From Byssochlamys sp. IMV 00236 (lineage: Eukaryota > Ascomycota > Eurotiomycetes > Eurotiales > Thermoascaceae), in assembly GCA_001931875.2 (NCBI GenBank), contig MSJH02000763.1, positions 19,333 to 83,332 on the forward strand: a stretch of 64,000 nucleotides of DNA, written 5' to 3'. The notes under the pieces are model-generated. The model saw only the letters and a program-made list of their open reading frames with translations, searched no databases and was not told the origin of the DNA. How positions within the stretch are numbered: the first letter of the stretch is position 1; each line of letters begins with the position of its first letter. Below are positions 25,477-36,724 of the stretch, in pieces. Both the position numbers and the translations under genes were made by a program.

Positions 25477-26813
25477 ATGGTGAAGGTCCTCTTAACCGGT
25501 AAGACTTCCTACGCTATGGACGTATATAGAACCAGGACTAGCTAACAACATATTACCGTATATTAGGCGGCAGTGGCTACATAGCTGCGCACGTAATTCA
25601 GGTCCTACTTGACCATGGGTATTTGATCCGTTTCCAGTACTTCTGCCGCCAGGCTAATCTCAATCTAGATTCGATACGGTGGTGACTGTTCGGTCCGAAG
25701 AGAAGGGCAGGCGGATCCTCGACAACCATCCCAACGTTCCGAAGGAGAAGCTGTCATATGTGATTGTTGAGGATGTTGCGAAGGAAGGCGCATTTGACGA
25801 GGTCAGTCTATCACATTCCGGTGCCTTTCTGGTTATACACAGCAAGTTCAAGACCGTTTTCAGGTCTATTCTTCGCAGGACCAATTAGCGGGCATTGGCG
25901 CTCTCAGCGGCATTGGGAGTTCAACAGAAACGACAAGACTAACTGGTCAATAGGCCGTCAAATCAGACCCTCCCTTCGATTACGTCCTCCATACCGCGTC
26001 ACCTTTCCACTTCAATGTCCAGGATCCCGAGAAGGACTTCCTCAACCCTGCCATTAAGGGAACTACCGGTATCCTGAAGGCCATCAAGGCTTATGCACCG
26101 ACTGTCAAGAGAGTTGTCGTCACCTCATCGTTCGCCGCGATTGTGAACCCTCAACAACATCCCAAAGTATACAATGAGACGTTCTGGAACCCGATTACGT
26201 GGGAAGAGGGATTGCAGCCAAGCAACGTCTACCGCGCTAGTAAAGTGAGTTCTACGCAGTCTTTCAGCTCAAGATAGTAGGACAGCGGTTGATTATTCTA
26301 TTCTAGACTTTTGCGGAGAAGGCTGCTTGGGAGTTCGTTGAGAAGGAAAAGCCCAACTTCGATTTGGCGACGATCAACCCGCCCTTGGTATTTGGACCTA
26401 TCGTTCATTACCTCAACTCGCTCGATGCGGTGAACACTTCCAACGCTCGTGTGAGAGATCTGATCCAGGGCAAGTCCAAGGAAAAGCTGCCGCCCACCGG
26501 TACATTCCTCTGGGTAGACGTCCGCGATGTTGCCCTTGCTCATGTCCGAGCCATTGAGGTCGCAGAGGCTGGTGGCCAGAGGTTCTTCGTCGTCGCTGGC
26601 CAGTTTTCGAACAAGCGAATTGCCGATATTATCCACGAGACTCATCCCGAGCTAGATGATAAGTTGCCTCCAAAGGACACAGCGGATGACTTCAACCCCG
26701 ACAACTACCAGGCCGACAACTCCAAGTCCGTTAAGGTCCTGGGTTTGAAATACCGTGATCTGAAGGAGTCCATCTCGGACACTGTGAAGTCCCTGCTGGC
26801 AGTTGGCGCTTAG
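25477..26813 (+). CDS. NAD(P)-dependent ketoreductase, GRE2/dihydroflavonol-reductase-like
   Basis: Extended short-chain dehydrogenase related to yeast Gre2 (methylglyoxal/ketone reductase). Exons are 25477-25498, 25567-25618, 25669-25801, 25954-26244 and 26307-26813, giving 334 residues. The cofactor motif TGGSGYIAAHV is split by the first intron. The active-site Ser lies in VVVTSSFAAIV and the YxxxK in VYRASK. The strand DYVLHTASPFHFNV and the late FLWVDVRDVALAHV are typical. The third intron (152 nt) is the longest and has a CTAAC branch site. A single upstream exon of 22 nt carries the start. The exact substrate cannot be read from the sequence. Confidence 0.92.
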
Positions 26814-27113
26814 ATCTGTAGAGCACGCGGGAATCTGTGCATGGCAGCGGCTGTTTTTCTACGAGTATAATATATATAGACATCATGAATATGTGTTAAT
26901 TTTTAAATATGAAGCGCGTCCCTCCATATTTCTAGCCACCACAGTCGAACTCAAGAGCTTCCGATAGATGGGTCTGACTAGCGTGTGGTGTTTCTATGGA
27001 GTCCCGTAGTGCGCACCTCGTCCGCCTTGGCATCCGAAGCCGACTTTTTCCAAGAGGCTTCACTGCTTCAGGGAGCTGTGCTCGGAGGATATCGTGTACA
27101 CCCTCCAGGCACA

Positions 27114-28541
27114 ATGGCAGCTGCAAGGCTATCGCCTACGGCGAACCTGCTACGAAAATCTCGGCTTTTTGCTCTACCGCCTGCATTGTCGCCTCCTCAG
27201 GATCCGGCAACGTCGAAGACCGTCTTCGAGTCCGATACCGCGACACTTCCGTATCCTATCCGAGCTTCTATCGAAACTCCAGCCTCATCGCGCGCCAGAG
27301 GAGATTGGGGTCTGAAGCGTCCTCTTCCGGCGAAGGCTACGACTGACAAATCGTCGAGACCGATTGTGCGAGTCAAGGCGATTGATACATTTGAACATGT
27401 TACCGACTTCGAATCCGCTGCGGATCATACAGTGACCCTGGAGAAATTCCAGGAGTTGCATATGCCCATGTCTCTGCCCGCAAAGATCAATTACGCGAAT
27501 GCTCTTATCCCAAGACACCAAAGTCCTTTCGAGAACCTGGTCGACAACACTGAGAACAGCGAAAGTCTGAATGAACCTGGAGCCAAGCAGTTCCGACACT
27601 CGGGACCATGGCTTGCCGGGCAGACCGAGACTGAATTCCAGGCATATCTGCACAGAATTCAGCGAAGGAGACCTGAGCTGCTGCAGAAGCTCCGGGAGCG
27701 TCTAGTCGCGAAGCGAACCAGCGAGCGAAGAAAACAAGCCCAGGACAACGGCGAGGACCTCGAGGGTCTCGATCAGCCTGTCCAGGTGACAGAGGAGGAG
27801 TTCCAGAACTACGTCAAATCTCTTCGATCGGACCCTCTGGCTCTGGGTCCGGTGGTCTTTGAGCTTCTTGACCTTCCCTCACCACCAGCCGTCCCCAGTG
27901 ACCGGATCGGCTCCCGATACTATCAGTCCCCGGGGACCAAGTTGTCTTCTCCCGAGTACGCCATCTCCGGTCCTCCCAAGACCCATCCTTCTGCTGGTCT
28001 TTCCTACACGCGATCGCACGCCCTTCTATACAACCACCCGAAGTATGGTCCGCAAACATACCAGCGTCCGGTTGAGGCCCGTATCCTCCGTCCTAAGGGA
28101 CGTTTCAAGGGCAGAATGTCGAAGGCCATTGCCGGTATCGGTGGTATTGCAGTTGAGGATCTCAATGCCATGACTTTCGCCGAACAGAGCGGTCCTCCCG
28201 GCTTGAGCTACTTCGATGCCTCAATTCCTGGTGGTGCTAAGTACTGGGTCACTCCAGTGCGAGCCTCCGTGGACTCTGAGGGCCGGATTGGCCTGGCTTC
28301 CTATCGGGCCACCGCTTCCTCCAAGGCGCCGTACGGAATTAGCGACTACAAGAAGCCTTCCCTCACGAGCGTTTCTGATACGATCCGCGGTGTTGAATCT
28401 CGCATGGTCCCTCGCCTGGACCGACTTTCTCCCCGACAGCCCCGTTTCAACGAGAGCGACGAGCCTGTTGCGACGAAGCAACCAGTTCGAGAGACGGAAG
28501 ATATTGCTCGGAGCCTTATGAGGACCCTCAGCTCCTCTTAG
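27114..28541 (+). CDS. mrp51: Mitochondrial small-subunit ribosomal protein MRP51 (bS1m)
   Basis: Intron-less gene for a 475-residue mitoribosomal small-subunit protein of the MRP51 family. In yeast it supports translation of mitochondrial mRNAs. The open frame runs upstream to 26985, but the first Met (27114) gives MAAARLSPTANLLRKSRLFA, a good mitochondrial presequence, so I chose it. The body has the family block QFRHSGPWLAGQTETEFQAY followed by a basic coiled region. The later part has RPVEARILRPKGRFKGR and GIGGIAVED. The gene is in tandem with the S17 gene downstream, so two ribosomal protein genes lie side by side. Confidence 0.88.
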   Translation: MAAARLSPTANLLRKSRLFALPPALSPPQDPATSKTVFESDTATLPYPIRASIETPASSRARGDWGLKRPLPAKATTDKSSRPIVRVKAIDTFEHVTDFESAADHTVTLEKFQELHMPMSLPAKINYANALIPRHQSPFENLVDNTENSESLNEPGAKQFRHSGPWLAGQTETEFQAYLHRIQRRRPELLQKLRERLVAKRTSERRKQAQDNGEDLEGLDQPVQVTEEEFQNYVKSLRSDPLALGPVVFELLDLPSPPAVPSDRIGSRYYQSPGTKLSSPEYAISGPPKTHPSAGLSYTRSHALLYNHPKYGPQTYQRPVEARILRPKGRFKGRMSKAIAGIGGIAVEDLNAMTFAEQSGPPGLSYFDASIPGGAKYWVTPVRASVDSEGRIGLASYRATASSKAPYGISDYKKPSLTSVSDTIRGVESRMVPRLDRLSPRQPRFNESDEPVATKQPVRETEDIARSLMRTLSSS

Positions 28542-28773
28542 TTATCTGATGTGACGATTGCAAGCGGGCGTAGAATCACGGGGGGCATATATGGTTGGCT
28601 GTACGATAGACGGCAAATGTAAAGCTACTCCTATAAACTATAGTTTCATTCTCCTCTATTTGAATAAATTAAAGCATTTTACAGTTACAGACAAATTCCC
28701 CTTTGGATCATTGAGATTCTATTTCTGTTATTATTGTCACTCGGATATGGAAGTTCTTGCTTCTGGATGACAT

Positions 28774-28812
28774 CACGTGATTTAGGGTCAGTACTCAACC
28801 ACGTGATTAGGG
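28774..28812 (+). promoter_or_regulatory. Two composite CACGTGA + TTAGGG elements upstream of the S17 gene
   Basis: CACGTGATTTAGGG at 28774-28787 is followed 26 bp later by CACGTGATTAGGG at 28800-28812, about 110-150 bp upstream of the start codon. CACGTGA is the Cbf1-type E-box and TTAGGG is the Tbf1 site. In Candida albicans both factors occupy ribosomal protein promoters. The presence of the motifs is seen directly and the factors bound here are inferred. Confidence 0.7.
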
Positions 28813-28920
28813 CAACTCACACAAACCGCCAAAAAGCGGCACAACATCTGGACTTTTGAGATCGAGATACAACCACACTCGGACGGCCATCTCCAGTTCC
28901 ATCCAGCAACAACCGCCAAA

Positions 28921-29536
28921 ATGGGTCGCGTCAGAACCAAGGTCAGTAAATATATCCCTCATGAATAATTTCTCTGAACGAGAAATTCCAAAACGAGTAT
29001 ACGGACTGACATCGCTTTTTTTTCTCCATCATAGACCGTCAAGAAGTCCGCCAAGGTCATCATTGAGCGTTACTACCCCAAGCTCACCCTGGACTTCGAG
29101 ACCAACAAGCGTCTTTGCGATGAGATCGCCATCATTGCCTCCAAGCGTCTCCGCAACAAGATTGCCGGTTACACCACGCACTTGATGAAGCGTATCCAGC
29201 GTGGTCCCGTCCGCGGTATCTCCTTCAAGCTCCAGGAGGAGGAGCGTGAGCGCAAGGACCAGTACGTCCCTGAGGTCTCTGCTCTGGATGTTAGCCAGAC
29301 CGAGTCCGGCCAGCTCGACGTCGATGCCGACACCAAGGACCTCCTGAAGAGCCTGGGCGTAAGTTTTCACTATCTGGATTCAATGCAGTGCGCCGGGATG
29401 GGCGCGCAGGTCTGGTGGAATAGCATGAACTAACCGGTTCTTCTCTTTACAGTTCGACTCCCTCAAGGTCAACGTTGTCAACGTTTCCCAGCAGCAGGTC
29501 CAGGAGCGCCCTCGCCGCTACGGTGGTGGTCGCTAA
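28921..29536 (+). CDS. rps17: 40S ribosomal protein S17 (eS17)
   Basis: Small-subunit cytosolic ribosomal protein, 142 residues. Exons are 28921-28941, 29035-29358 and 29453-29536. The first exon codes only MGRVRTK, and the intron after the first few codons is typical of ribosomal protein genes. Family sequence is clear in [40 protein letters not shown] and the C-terminal RPRRYGGGR. Its promoter carries a doubled Cbf1/Tbf1-like element. The assignment is certain. Confidence 0.98.
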
Positions 29537-30040
29537 ATCCAGATTCCCCGAACCGGATGAAACGAAAATAAAAAAGTTATGGGACTTTTCGACGGTCTTC
29601 TATTCAGGTCGACATGATGGCGTTTTTCTCGTCTTGTTGGCGGGCTTGTCCAACTTTACTGTAGCTAGGATGGAGATGGTCCATGGACCTGGAATGCAAG
29701 ACACGATTCCCCAAACTCAAGGTGTCGCGGATTCTCCACATGGAGATGAAGCTTGATCGCCAATTTTTCCCCTTCTACTCCCAGTGTTGCTACTGGTGAT
29801 TGTGTCCAAGTCGATGTTCGGTTGCTTATTCTCAGAAATGGGAGACTACGAACAGAGACTGGCGCACGTAGGGGTCATTGATGTGCCATTGTGCGCTTTT
29901 TCTCTCCTTTAACGGAGCTGCAATGCTGCATCAATGACCGGTAGTTATATATTTCACAATTTCGTAGACCCTGACCCGGGGTATCATCCATGAACGCCTC
30001 TATGTATCAAAAACTTTTCCGGTCCAAGACAACGTGCCGT
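29537..30040. other. Convergent intergenic region S17 / RTR1
   Basis: 3' ends of two convergent genes. A short frame running on from S17 exon 3 is 3' UTR. No further gene is seen. Confidence 0.6.
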
Positions 30041-31099
30041 TCAAATCATGTCGAGCATATCATTGTCATCATCCTCATCCTGAGCGTTTCCAGCATCAGG
30101 TCTCGCGTCCCTCGGGGTATAACCTTCGATTGATCCTCCTGCATAGTCCTCAGGTCGAGGCACGGGAGCGGCAGCGGCAGTGGCTTGGTCTTTCTCTACG
30201 ATATGAACATCGACTCTGCCCGCGCGGAATGCGGGATTGGAGTCGCCTCGCTCGACAGCAAGCTCCCTCGAGCCGTCCCTGTCGTCGCTGACGGCCAACC
30301 GGCTCATATCCTCCAGCATCTCTGCATCCCGACTACTCCCTCCCCCCATATCCAGATGGCGCAAACCGTCCACAACATCTCGGACTGTCGGGACATTTTT
30401 GCCCTTGTGATTTCCACCCTTCATAGCCCTGGCCTCTTCCAGTAGCAAGATCTCTTTTCCTCGCCCATCATCCGCTCTCCTCTCCCAGACCGGCTCTTCC
30501 GTCAGCTGCACACGAACGTACATGGCACGCTCCGCACATTCATCCGAACACCACATCTCCAGCTTTTCCTTGGGGACCACCTTCATCTCGCGCCCACGGC
30601 CACCTGCTCCGCTGCCCTTGGCGCCCCATACGATTCGAAATTTCGTTTTGGGGTCCTCCTTGCGGTGTTCTCGCGGACAGAGTGCATACCCACACAGACC
30701 CTCGATGTTGCGCTCCAGAATCAAGTTATCGTAGTCAGCTGGTTGGAATGGCCGAAGGGCCGATTTGAGGGCCTTCGCGTCGCTGGCAGAGGGCGCTGCG
30801 GGGTCTGCATTTGGAGCGGTTGGGAAGGAGACGAGCTCGAGGATGCGATCCAGAATTAGGGATTCTGCGTCTTTTTGAGCTTGGATTCGGTGCGCATGGT
30901 GCATAGCAATCGCCAGATGGCGCGGGTCTGGAGCTGGCTTGCTCTGCTGCGACGGAGGTTGCTGTCGTCGTGGGGGCTGCTGCTGCTGCTGCTGCTGTCT
31001 CATAGGCCCTGCTGGCCTGGGCTGTGAGGGACGAGCCTGCGCAGTCGAGGCCGCGTGAGCAGAAGGGATGGAAGTCTTGAGGATAGGCTTGTCGGCCAT
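30041..31099 (-). CDS. rtr1: RTR1/RPAP2-type RNA polymerase II CTD phosphatase
   Basis: Atypical phosphatase of the RNA polymerase II C-terminal repeat (Ser5-P), acting in the nucleus or during polymerase assembly. Single exon, 352 residues. The zinc-binding RTR1 domain covers about residues 120-210. Its Cys ligands are seen in IEGLCGYALCPREHRKE and MWCSDECAERAMYVRVQLTEE. The N-terminus is low-complexity with a Gln run from a CAG tract. The C-terminal third is Asp/Gly-rich and likely disordered, ending in an acidic DEDDDNDMLDMI tail. The gene is divergent from BBC1 across 0.8 kb. Confidence 0.9.
   Translation of the reverse strand: MADKPILKTSIPSAHAASTAQARPSQPRPAGPMRQQQQQQQPPRRQQPPSQQSKPAPDPRHLAIAMHHAHRIQAQKDAESLILDRILELVSFPTAPNADPAAPSASDAKALKSALRPFQPADYDNLILERNIEGLCGYALCPREHRKEDPKTKFRIVWGAKGSGAGGRGREMKVVPKEKLEMWCSDECAERAMYVRVQLTEEPVWERRADDGRGKEILLLEEARAMKGGNHKGKNVPTVRDVVDGLRHLDMGGGSSRDAEMLEDMSRLAVSDDRDGSRELAVERGDSNPAFRAGRVDVHIVEKDQATAAAAPVPRPEDYAGGSIEGYTPRDARPDAGNAQDEDDDNDMLDMI
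30977..30997. repeat. (CTG)7 / polyglutamine-coding microsatellite
   Basis: Seven CTG units on the plus strand encode a Gln run in the disordered N-terminus of the RTR1 protein. Length variation between strains is likely. Confidence 0.9.
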
Positions 31100-31882
31100 G
31101 GCGAGGTTGAAACAAGGTGCACGGAGCAGCCTGCCAGAGAAGAGATGAAGGGATCAAGCGCTGCCTAGCAGTCTGGGGGAAAATGAAAGGACCCCGCTAA
31201 ATATGGCGCGCACCCAGGGACAGAAGGTGGTCAGTGTTGTTGGGGGCGCGCACGATGGTCGGTTTCAAGAGTGACAGAGCAGTGTTTAGTCCGTCGTGCC
31301 ATGCAAGATACTCAGTAGAAACGTCGATAAATAATCAATAGATAATCCGTATACACGACGACCGGAGGGTGGCGGAGGGGTTCCCGTTGAAGTCTGAAGC
31401 ACAGCCGGGTGGATCAAGCGGCAGCGGCTTCTGACTTGACGTTCGGCCGCCAAACGTGACGACGCCCGTCGACTTCCTCTCGACTGCAACTAAACCTCCA
31501 ACTTCACCCCCCCGAGTAGTAGTTGGATACTCTGCTTCTTTCCCGATACCCATCCCACCCCCGTTTAATGTTCCTCCCGGGAGGCTTATCCTGCGCACTG
31601 TGTGACTGCTGAGCGTGGCCGTCTCCATTATTTCTACCGGTATGTACTTACCCCTCTGGAGTACAGCTGTCAGCTGGGGAATGCTCTCTGCCTTACAGTG
31701 GATGCCCACCACTGACGTATCCGGCCAGGCTGCATTGCAGAGATCTTCTCAACTATCCATCCCGCATTGGCGAGCGCCCCATTAGATCAAGCTCGATTTC
31801 TTGTGTCCCCATCCCACCTGCGATCCATCGCAACCCCCTCGAGATCTCCTTTCCCCGCGATTGTCACGGCCCGGCTTGCCAG
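31100..31882. other. Divergent promoter region RTR1 / BBC1
   Basis: 0.8 kb between start codons. Overlapping short frames on both strands (31286-31949) show no family resemblance. No gene is called. Confidence 0.55.
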
Positions 31883-34800
31883 ATGTCCAGTCCGCCGTTC
31901 ACGGTCAAAGCGGTCTTCGAATACGCTTCAGACCATGCGGATGACCTGACGTTCTCCATCGGCCAGATCATAACAGTGAAAGAGCAGGAGGACGACGATT
32001 GGTATTTCGGAGAGTATACGGACAGTTCAGGCTCCAGAAAGGAAGGTCTCTTTCCAAAGAACTTCGTGGAGAAATATGACCCTCCAGCTCCTCCCAGGCC
32101 AACGCGCCCTGTCAGGGCCAAAAAGGAATCAGAGGTTGTTGCTGCCCTTGAGCCGGTAGACTTCCCGGCCGCGGAGAGCATGGCAGCACCTGAGCCAGAA
32201 CCCGAGCCAGAAGCTGAACCGGAACCTGTCCCAGAGAAAGAGCTTGCTCCTCAGAGAGTAGTTTCTCCTCCTCCAGCAGCTGCAGCTCCCGCTCCTCAAA
32301 TTCCCGCCTCGCCTCCGAAACAGGCCCCTGTTCCCGCTCCGGCGCAGCCCTCAGCAGAACCACCGCAGAACTCCGCCTCCAAGCCTCCGCCCCCAGCCAA
32401 GCCCACTGGCTCGTCCTTCAGGGATCGCATTGCAGCATTCAACAAGCCAGCAGCGCCCCCCATTGCGCCGTTCAAACCTGGTGGGCTGAGCTCGCAGACT
32501 TTCATCAAGAAGCCGTTCGTTGCCCCGCCTCCAAGCAAAGATGCATACGTTCCCCAACCTAGAGAACCTCCTCCCAAGATCTACCGGCGGGAAGAGGATA
32601 CCGAAGTTGTCAATCGTGAGCCTCCGGTGTCAGAGAGTCGACCTGTCTCACACGATACTTCTGAAGGTGCCACCGAGGAGCAACCCAAGCCCACTAGCTT
32701 GAAGGAGCGGATTGCTTTGTTGCAGCAGCAGCAATTGGAGCAGGCGGCTCGCCGTGCCGATGCAGCATCCAAGAAAGAGAAACCCAAGAAGCCACCCCCA
32801 AAGAAGCGGGCACCGTCGCAAGAACGGGCCTCGGCGGAGAGTGTGGAAATGGAACGGACCGACACGGATGAAACTGCAAGGGATCCTGCTACTGAAGTTG
32901 CTAAAGCCCAACAGCCATCGCGGGAACTTATGAGCGATACTAATGACGCCGATTACTCCGCCGCGGCTGACACCGAAGATGCAGATGAAACATCTACGAG
33001 TAAGGAGGATGCGGAAGATCGCCCTTCGCGGGAACCCAAAGAAAGCAAAGAAGAGGGCCACGAAGAGGAGGAAGAAGGAGAGGGAGAGGAGGAAGAGGAG
33101 GAGGACGAAGAGGACGACATTGACCCTGAGGTCAAGCGCAGAATGGAGCTTAGGGAGCGCATGGCTAAGATGAGCGGCGGTATGGGCATGATGGGCATGT
33201 TCGGCCCTCCCGGTGGTCTGCCTGGGATGCCTCCTGCTGGAGCTCGAAAACCAAAGCCGCCAGCTCCTGAAAGAAAGCAGTCTGCTGATTCTCAGAGAGC
33301 GGATCCGGCGGCCTATGCACCTCCTGTTCCTATCATGGCTCTGCCTGGAATGAATGCCCGGAAGGCACCTGAACCCGTGCCTCAAGTAGAGAAGGAAGAA
33401 GATACTCAAGTGGTTTCTATTACTGAGCAACATCCTGCAGACGAAGTATCTGATATCGAGGATGTCGCTCCTGCGGAGACTTCTCGTGCCTCGATCGACA
33501 GACCAGCTCCGCCTCCGCCTCAAGGTAAGAGACGCCCGCTTATTTTCTTCAATACACCACATGTAATTCTAACTATGAGTGAAGAACGTCCAGTGCCTCC
33601 TCCAATCCCTTCAGAGCAGCCTACATCGGCGCCACCTGTGCCAGAAGGTTAGTACAATGCCCCCAGTTATAAAGTTATACTCCTGAGTAACAAAATATGC
33701 AGCCCGACCCATTCCACCGCCGCCGCCAAGGTCTCCTGTCTCAAGTAAAGGCGAAGAGTCAGACGACGAATTGTCTGTCCATGCCAGGAATTTGTCTCTG
33801 AACGCTGTAGCTGTTGGCCAGACTCCTGCAAGGTCTGCACCTCCTGTTCCAGACCAGGAAACATCTCCCCGATCACCAAATCGTTCATCCGTATACATCG
33901 CTACCTCACCGAAATCCCCAACCGCCGTTTCCGAAAAGAGGCTCAGTCGACCTCCCCCACCGATTCCTACCAATCCGCCTCAGTCTCCTACTCAAACTAG
34001 AGCACCTCCCCCCGTGCCTTCGATGAGCCGTAGATCCACAACTGACAGCAAGGCGACCAGTGTGCCCTCTGCCGCCCATCAAGCTGGAGAAGGCAGCGAA
34101 GGAGAGGTGACGGAATATGACGGAGATTACGATACTGATATCGCCTCCGGTGCAAAATTCAAGGACGCGCTCACTGCTCATGGACGTGATTCGAGCATAG
34201 ATGATGGTACTATTACTGACGAGCCCTCCCTTCAATCACCTGTAGCTCCAGAGTCCCGACCTCCACCTCCTCCACCAAGTGTTCCAAGGGCAGTACCGCC
34301 GCCTCCTCCAAGTCAACCTCCGAAGAGCAGGGGATCTGTGGATATGCCGAGGGCGCCGCCGCCACCGCCCCCTGCTCCCAGGGAGCAATCGTTTGAAGAC
34401 GACGAGTATGACCCCTACCGTTACAATGCTCCTTCTTCTCGTCACGGCGCTCCTCCTACGCCTCTCTCTCAGCCACGAACAGCGGAGACATACGATGAGC
34501 TCTATGATACCTCCCCAGTGCAGACTCAGAGTCAGCCACCGCCGCCTCCACCACATGACAGGCGGTCGTCTGTTGCTCCTCCGCCTCCTACCCAAGGTTC
34601 ATCTGGACCCCCTCCTTCATCGCGGGGATCTCGCCAGTCTGTTGATCTTCTAAGAAACCAGGGAGGAAACAGCCGGAGGTCCATGGATATTTCGCGCCCA
34701 TCTCTGGACCAAGGATATATAGCGATGGATGTGGATCTTGGCCAGGCAAGTCTCTGGTGGACAGCACCAAACACTCTTCCTCCTGTGTTTCAGAACAGGA

Positions 34801-35489
34801 AAGATCTTCTCTACGAGATTGAGGAATCGAGCTTCACCAAGCGAGGCGGTAAAACTATTATCTCAAAGGATGTCTACGTTCTTTTCATGGACTATTCTCA
34901 GACAGTTATTACTGTCCAGTACGACGCCAGAAGTCCTTCTGATGCTTCGTTTGAACAGCGCCATGAGCCCCCTCCCAACAGACCGCGCCAAGATCAGTTA
35001 GAGCAAGCTCACCTGCAGTTTGGCACCCGTATCTCGGATGCTGTCAACGCAGTTCAGAATACTACTGTCGCCGACGGGACACCTCACGCATTGGTTCAGC
35101 ACCTTATCTCCCCACTTAAGGACGCGCTGCTTCCTGTGGGAATACGGGCCTATGGTGCTCTTGTGTACTCCAACCTGGCCAATGCATCTGTACAGCAGAA
35201 TGACGAGATTCGTGCCGGTGATATTGTCAGTTTCCGCAATGCACGTTTCCAGGGCCACCGCGGGACTATGCATCAGAAGTATAATACCGAGGTCGGGAAA
35301 CCAGACCACGTCGGTGTCGTTGTGGACTGGGACGGGACAAAGAAGAAGATTCGTGCATGGGAGCAGGGTCGGGAGAGCAAGAAGATCAAGATGGAGAGCT
35401 TCAAACTCGGTGATCTGAAAAGTGGAGAGTGCAAGGTGTGGAGAGTCATGCCGCGCAGTTGGGTCGGCTGGGACAGTGGGAAGGAGTAA
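31883..35489 (+). CDS. bbc1: SH3-domain actin cortical patch protein BBC1
   Basis: Endocytic patch protein that in yeast binds type I myosin and Las17/WASP through its SH3 domain and restrains actin assembly. Exons are 31883-33524, 33585-33647 and 33703-35489, giving 1163 residues. The SH3 domain spans residues about 5-65 (AVFEYASDHADDLTFSIGQ ... DDWYFGEYTD ... GLFPKNFVE). A long Pro/Glu-rich disordered middle follows, with many PxxP motifs, an acidic Glu run and several polyproline clusters. The last 260 residues are the BBC1/AIM3 papain-like-fold domain, with GDIVSFRNARFQGHRG and DHVGVVVDWDG. The first intron is 60 nt and stop-free, so retention would only insert about 20 residues. Confidence 0.92.
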
Positions 35490-36724
35490 TTTATTCTGGA
35501 GATACGGAAGATACTCCGGAACCTCCTATTAATCCAGGTAATTTTGGGTCTCTCATACGGTTCGAAGACAATGTCGACGGCGGAATCCTCCTTTCTCCCC
35601 CAGTTGTCACCGTATAGCCCACGCAAATAAGTCACCGAAATCATCACGATGTAGATGTCCCTTTTGTTTGCCCCTTTTCACTTTGTTTATTCTCGTCCTT
35701 CGGTCTCCGATGGGGTCGAAATCAGATTGGGAATCGAATCCAATCCAATCAGACAATGTATCTACGTACCTAACCTTGAGTTATCTGTTTGTCCCCGCTC
35801 GAGAATCCATGCCTTGTATGTTATGACTTATTTCCTTGACCCCTTTCGATTCTCTATCATCTAATAGAAACCATGGACAATCCTACATCACTCCCGCCTC
35901 AGCCATTTCTCGTCATAATTCAGTTGGGATTGCGCAAGGTTTGCGAACTCTATGCTCCCTTTGTCTTCACGTATTCACCAACTATGCAAATGCATCCAGC
36001 TTTGGAATCGTTGCTATCTTTCCATATCCATTTCTTCTTTTCGAATCTTCTACTTATTTCAACCCAAGCATATCTAATAGCAAATCACTATACACAAAGT
36101 GGCAGCTTCAGTAGCCTACGATAGCGTTAATAGAGTGCACGTGTTCCCAATAGTAAAAGCTGCATCTAGTTCTTAATGGCACATTATTAGTTATACCCTT
36201 CTGCTACCCGTCAACGGCACCTCGGCTCTCCTTACCATTCTCCGAAAATCTCCAACCAATTATTCAAATACTTTATAAACTGCAGATCTCACTTGCTAGA
36301 TTTCTGCAAGATCAACTTGTTAGCAGCTAGATCTGCATATCTTTCTCCACCTGTTCATAAACATGTTTTTAGCCCAATCAGAACACTATTACTCTAAATA
36401 CGGCCCACCGTTCAGCTTGATCTATTTCAGCCTTTTTTTTTTCTCCCAAAAATGAGGTCACCAATTGTCCTATCTGTTACTGAATGCGGCGGGACCTAAT
36501 GGAACTGCAGGTCATCTCCTCGCCTTGTTTACCCCTCCGAATTCGGTCTTTAAAAAATTCCCACACAGACAGATAAACAAATATAAGCACAGTCGTCGAT
36601 TTCTAGTCTCATCGTCATGTCATCCCTTGTCTCAATCACGACAGCATTGAGCATCTGATTTCGAGCCTCTTACCACGCCTTTCTAACTCAAAAAGGCGCC
36701 TTGCCCTCGTTAAAAACAGACAAT
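35490..36724. other. Intergenic, no gene seen
   Basis: AT-rich region between BBC1 and the EgtB-like gene. Frames at 35655-36124 and 36465-36650 show no family resemblance and contain no good splice structure. Confidence 0.5.

Noticed and set aside
26985..27113. N-terminal extension of MRP51
   Set aside because: It has no ATG, and the Met at 27114 begins a good mitochondrial presequence.
32648..33562. 304-codon minus-strand open frame
   Set aside because: Antisense to the low-complexity part of BBC1. The Arg/Leu/Ser-rich content comes from the complementary strand of Pro/Glu codons.
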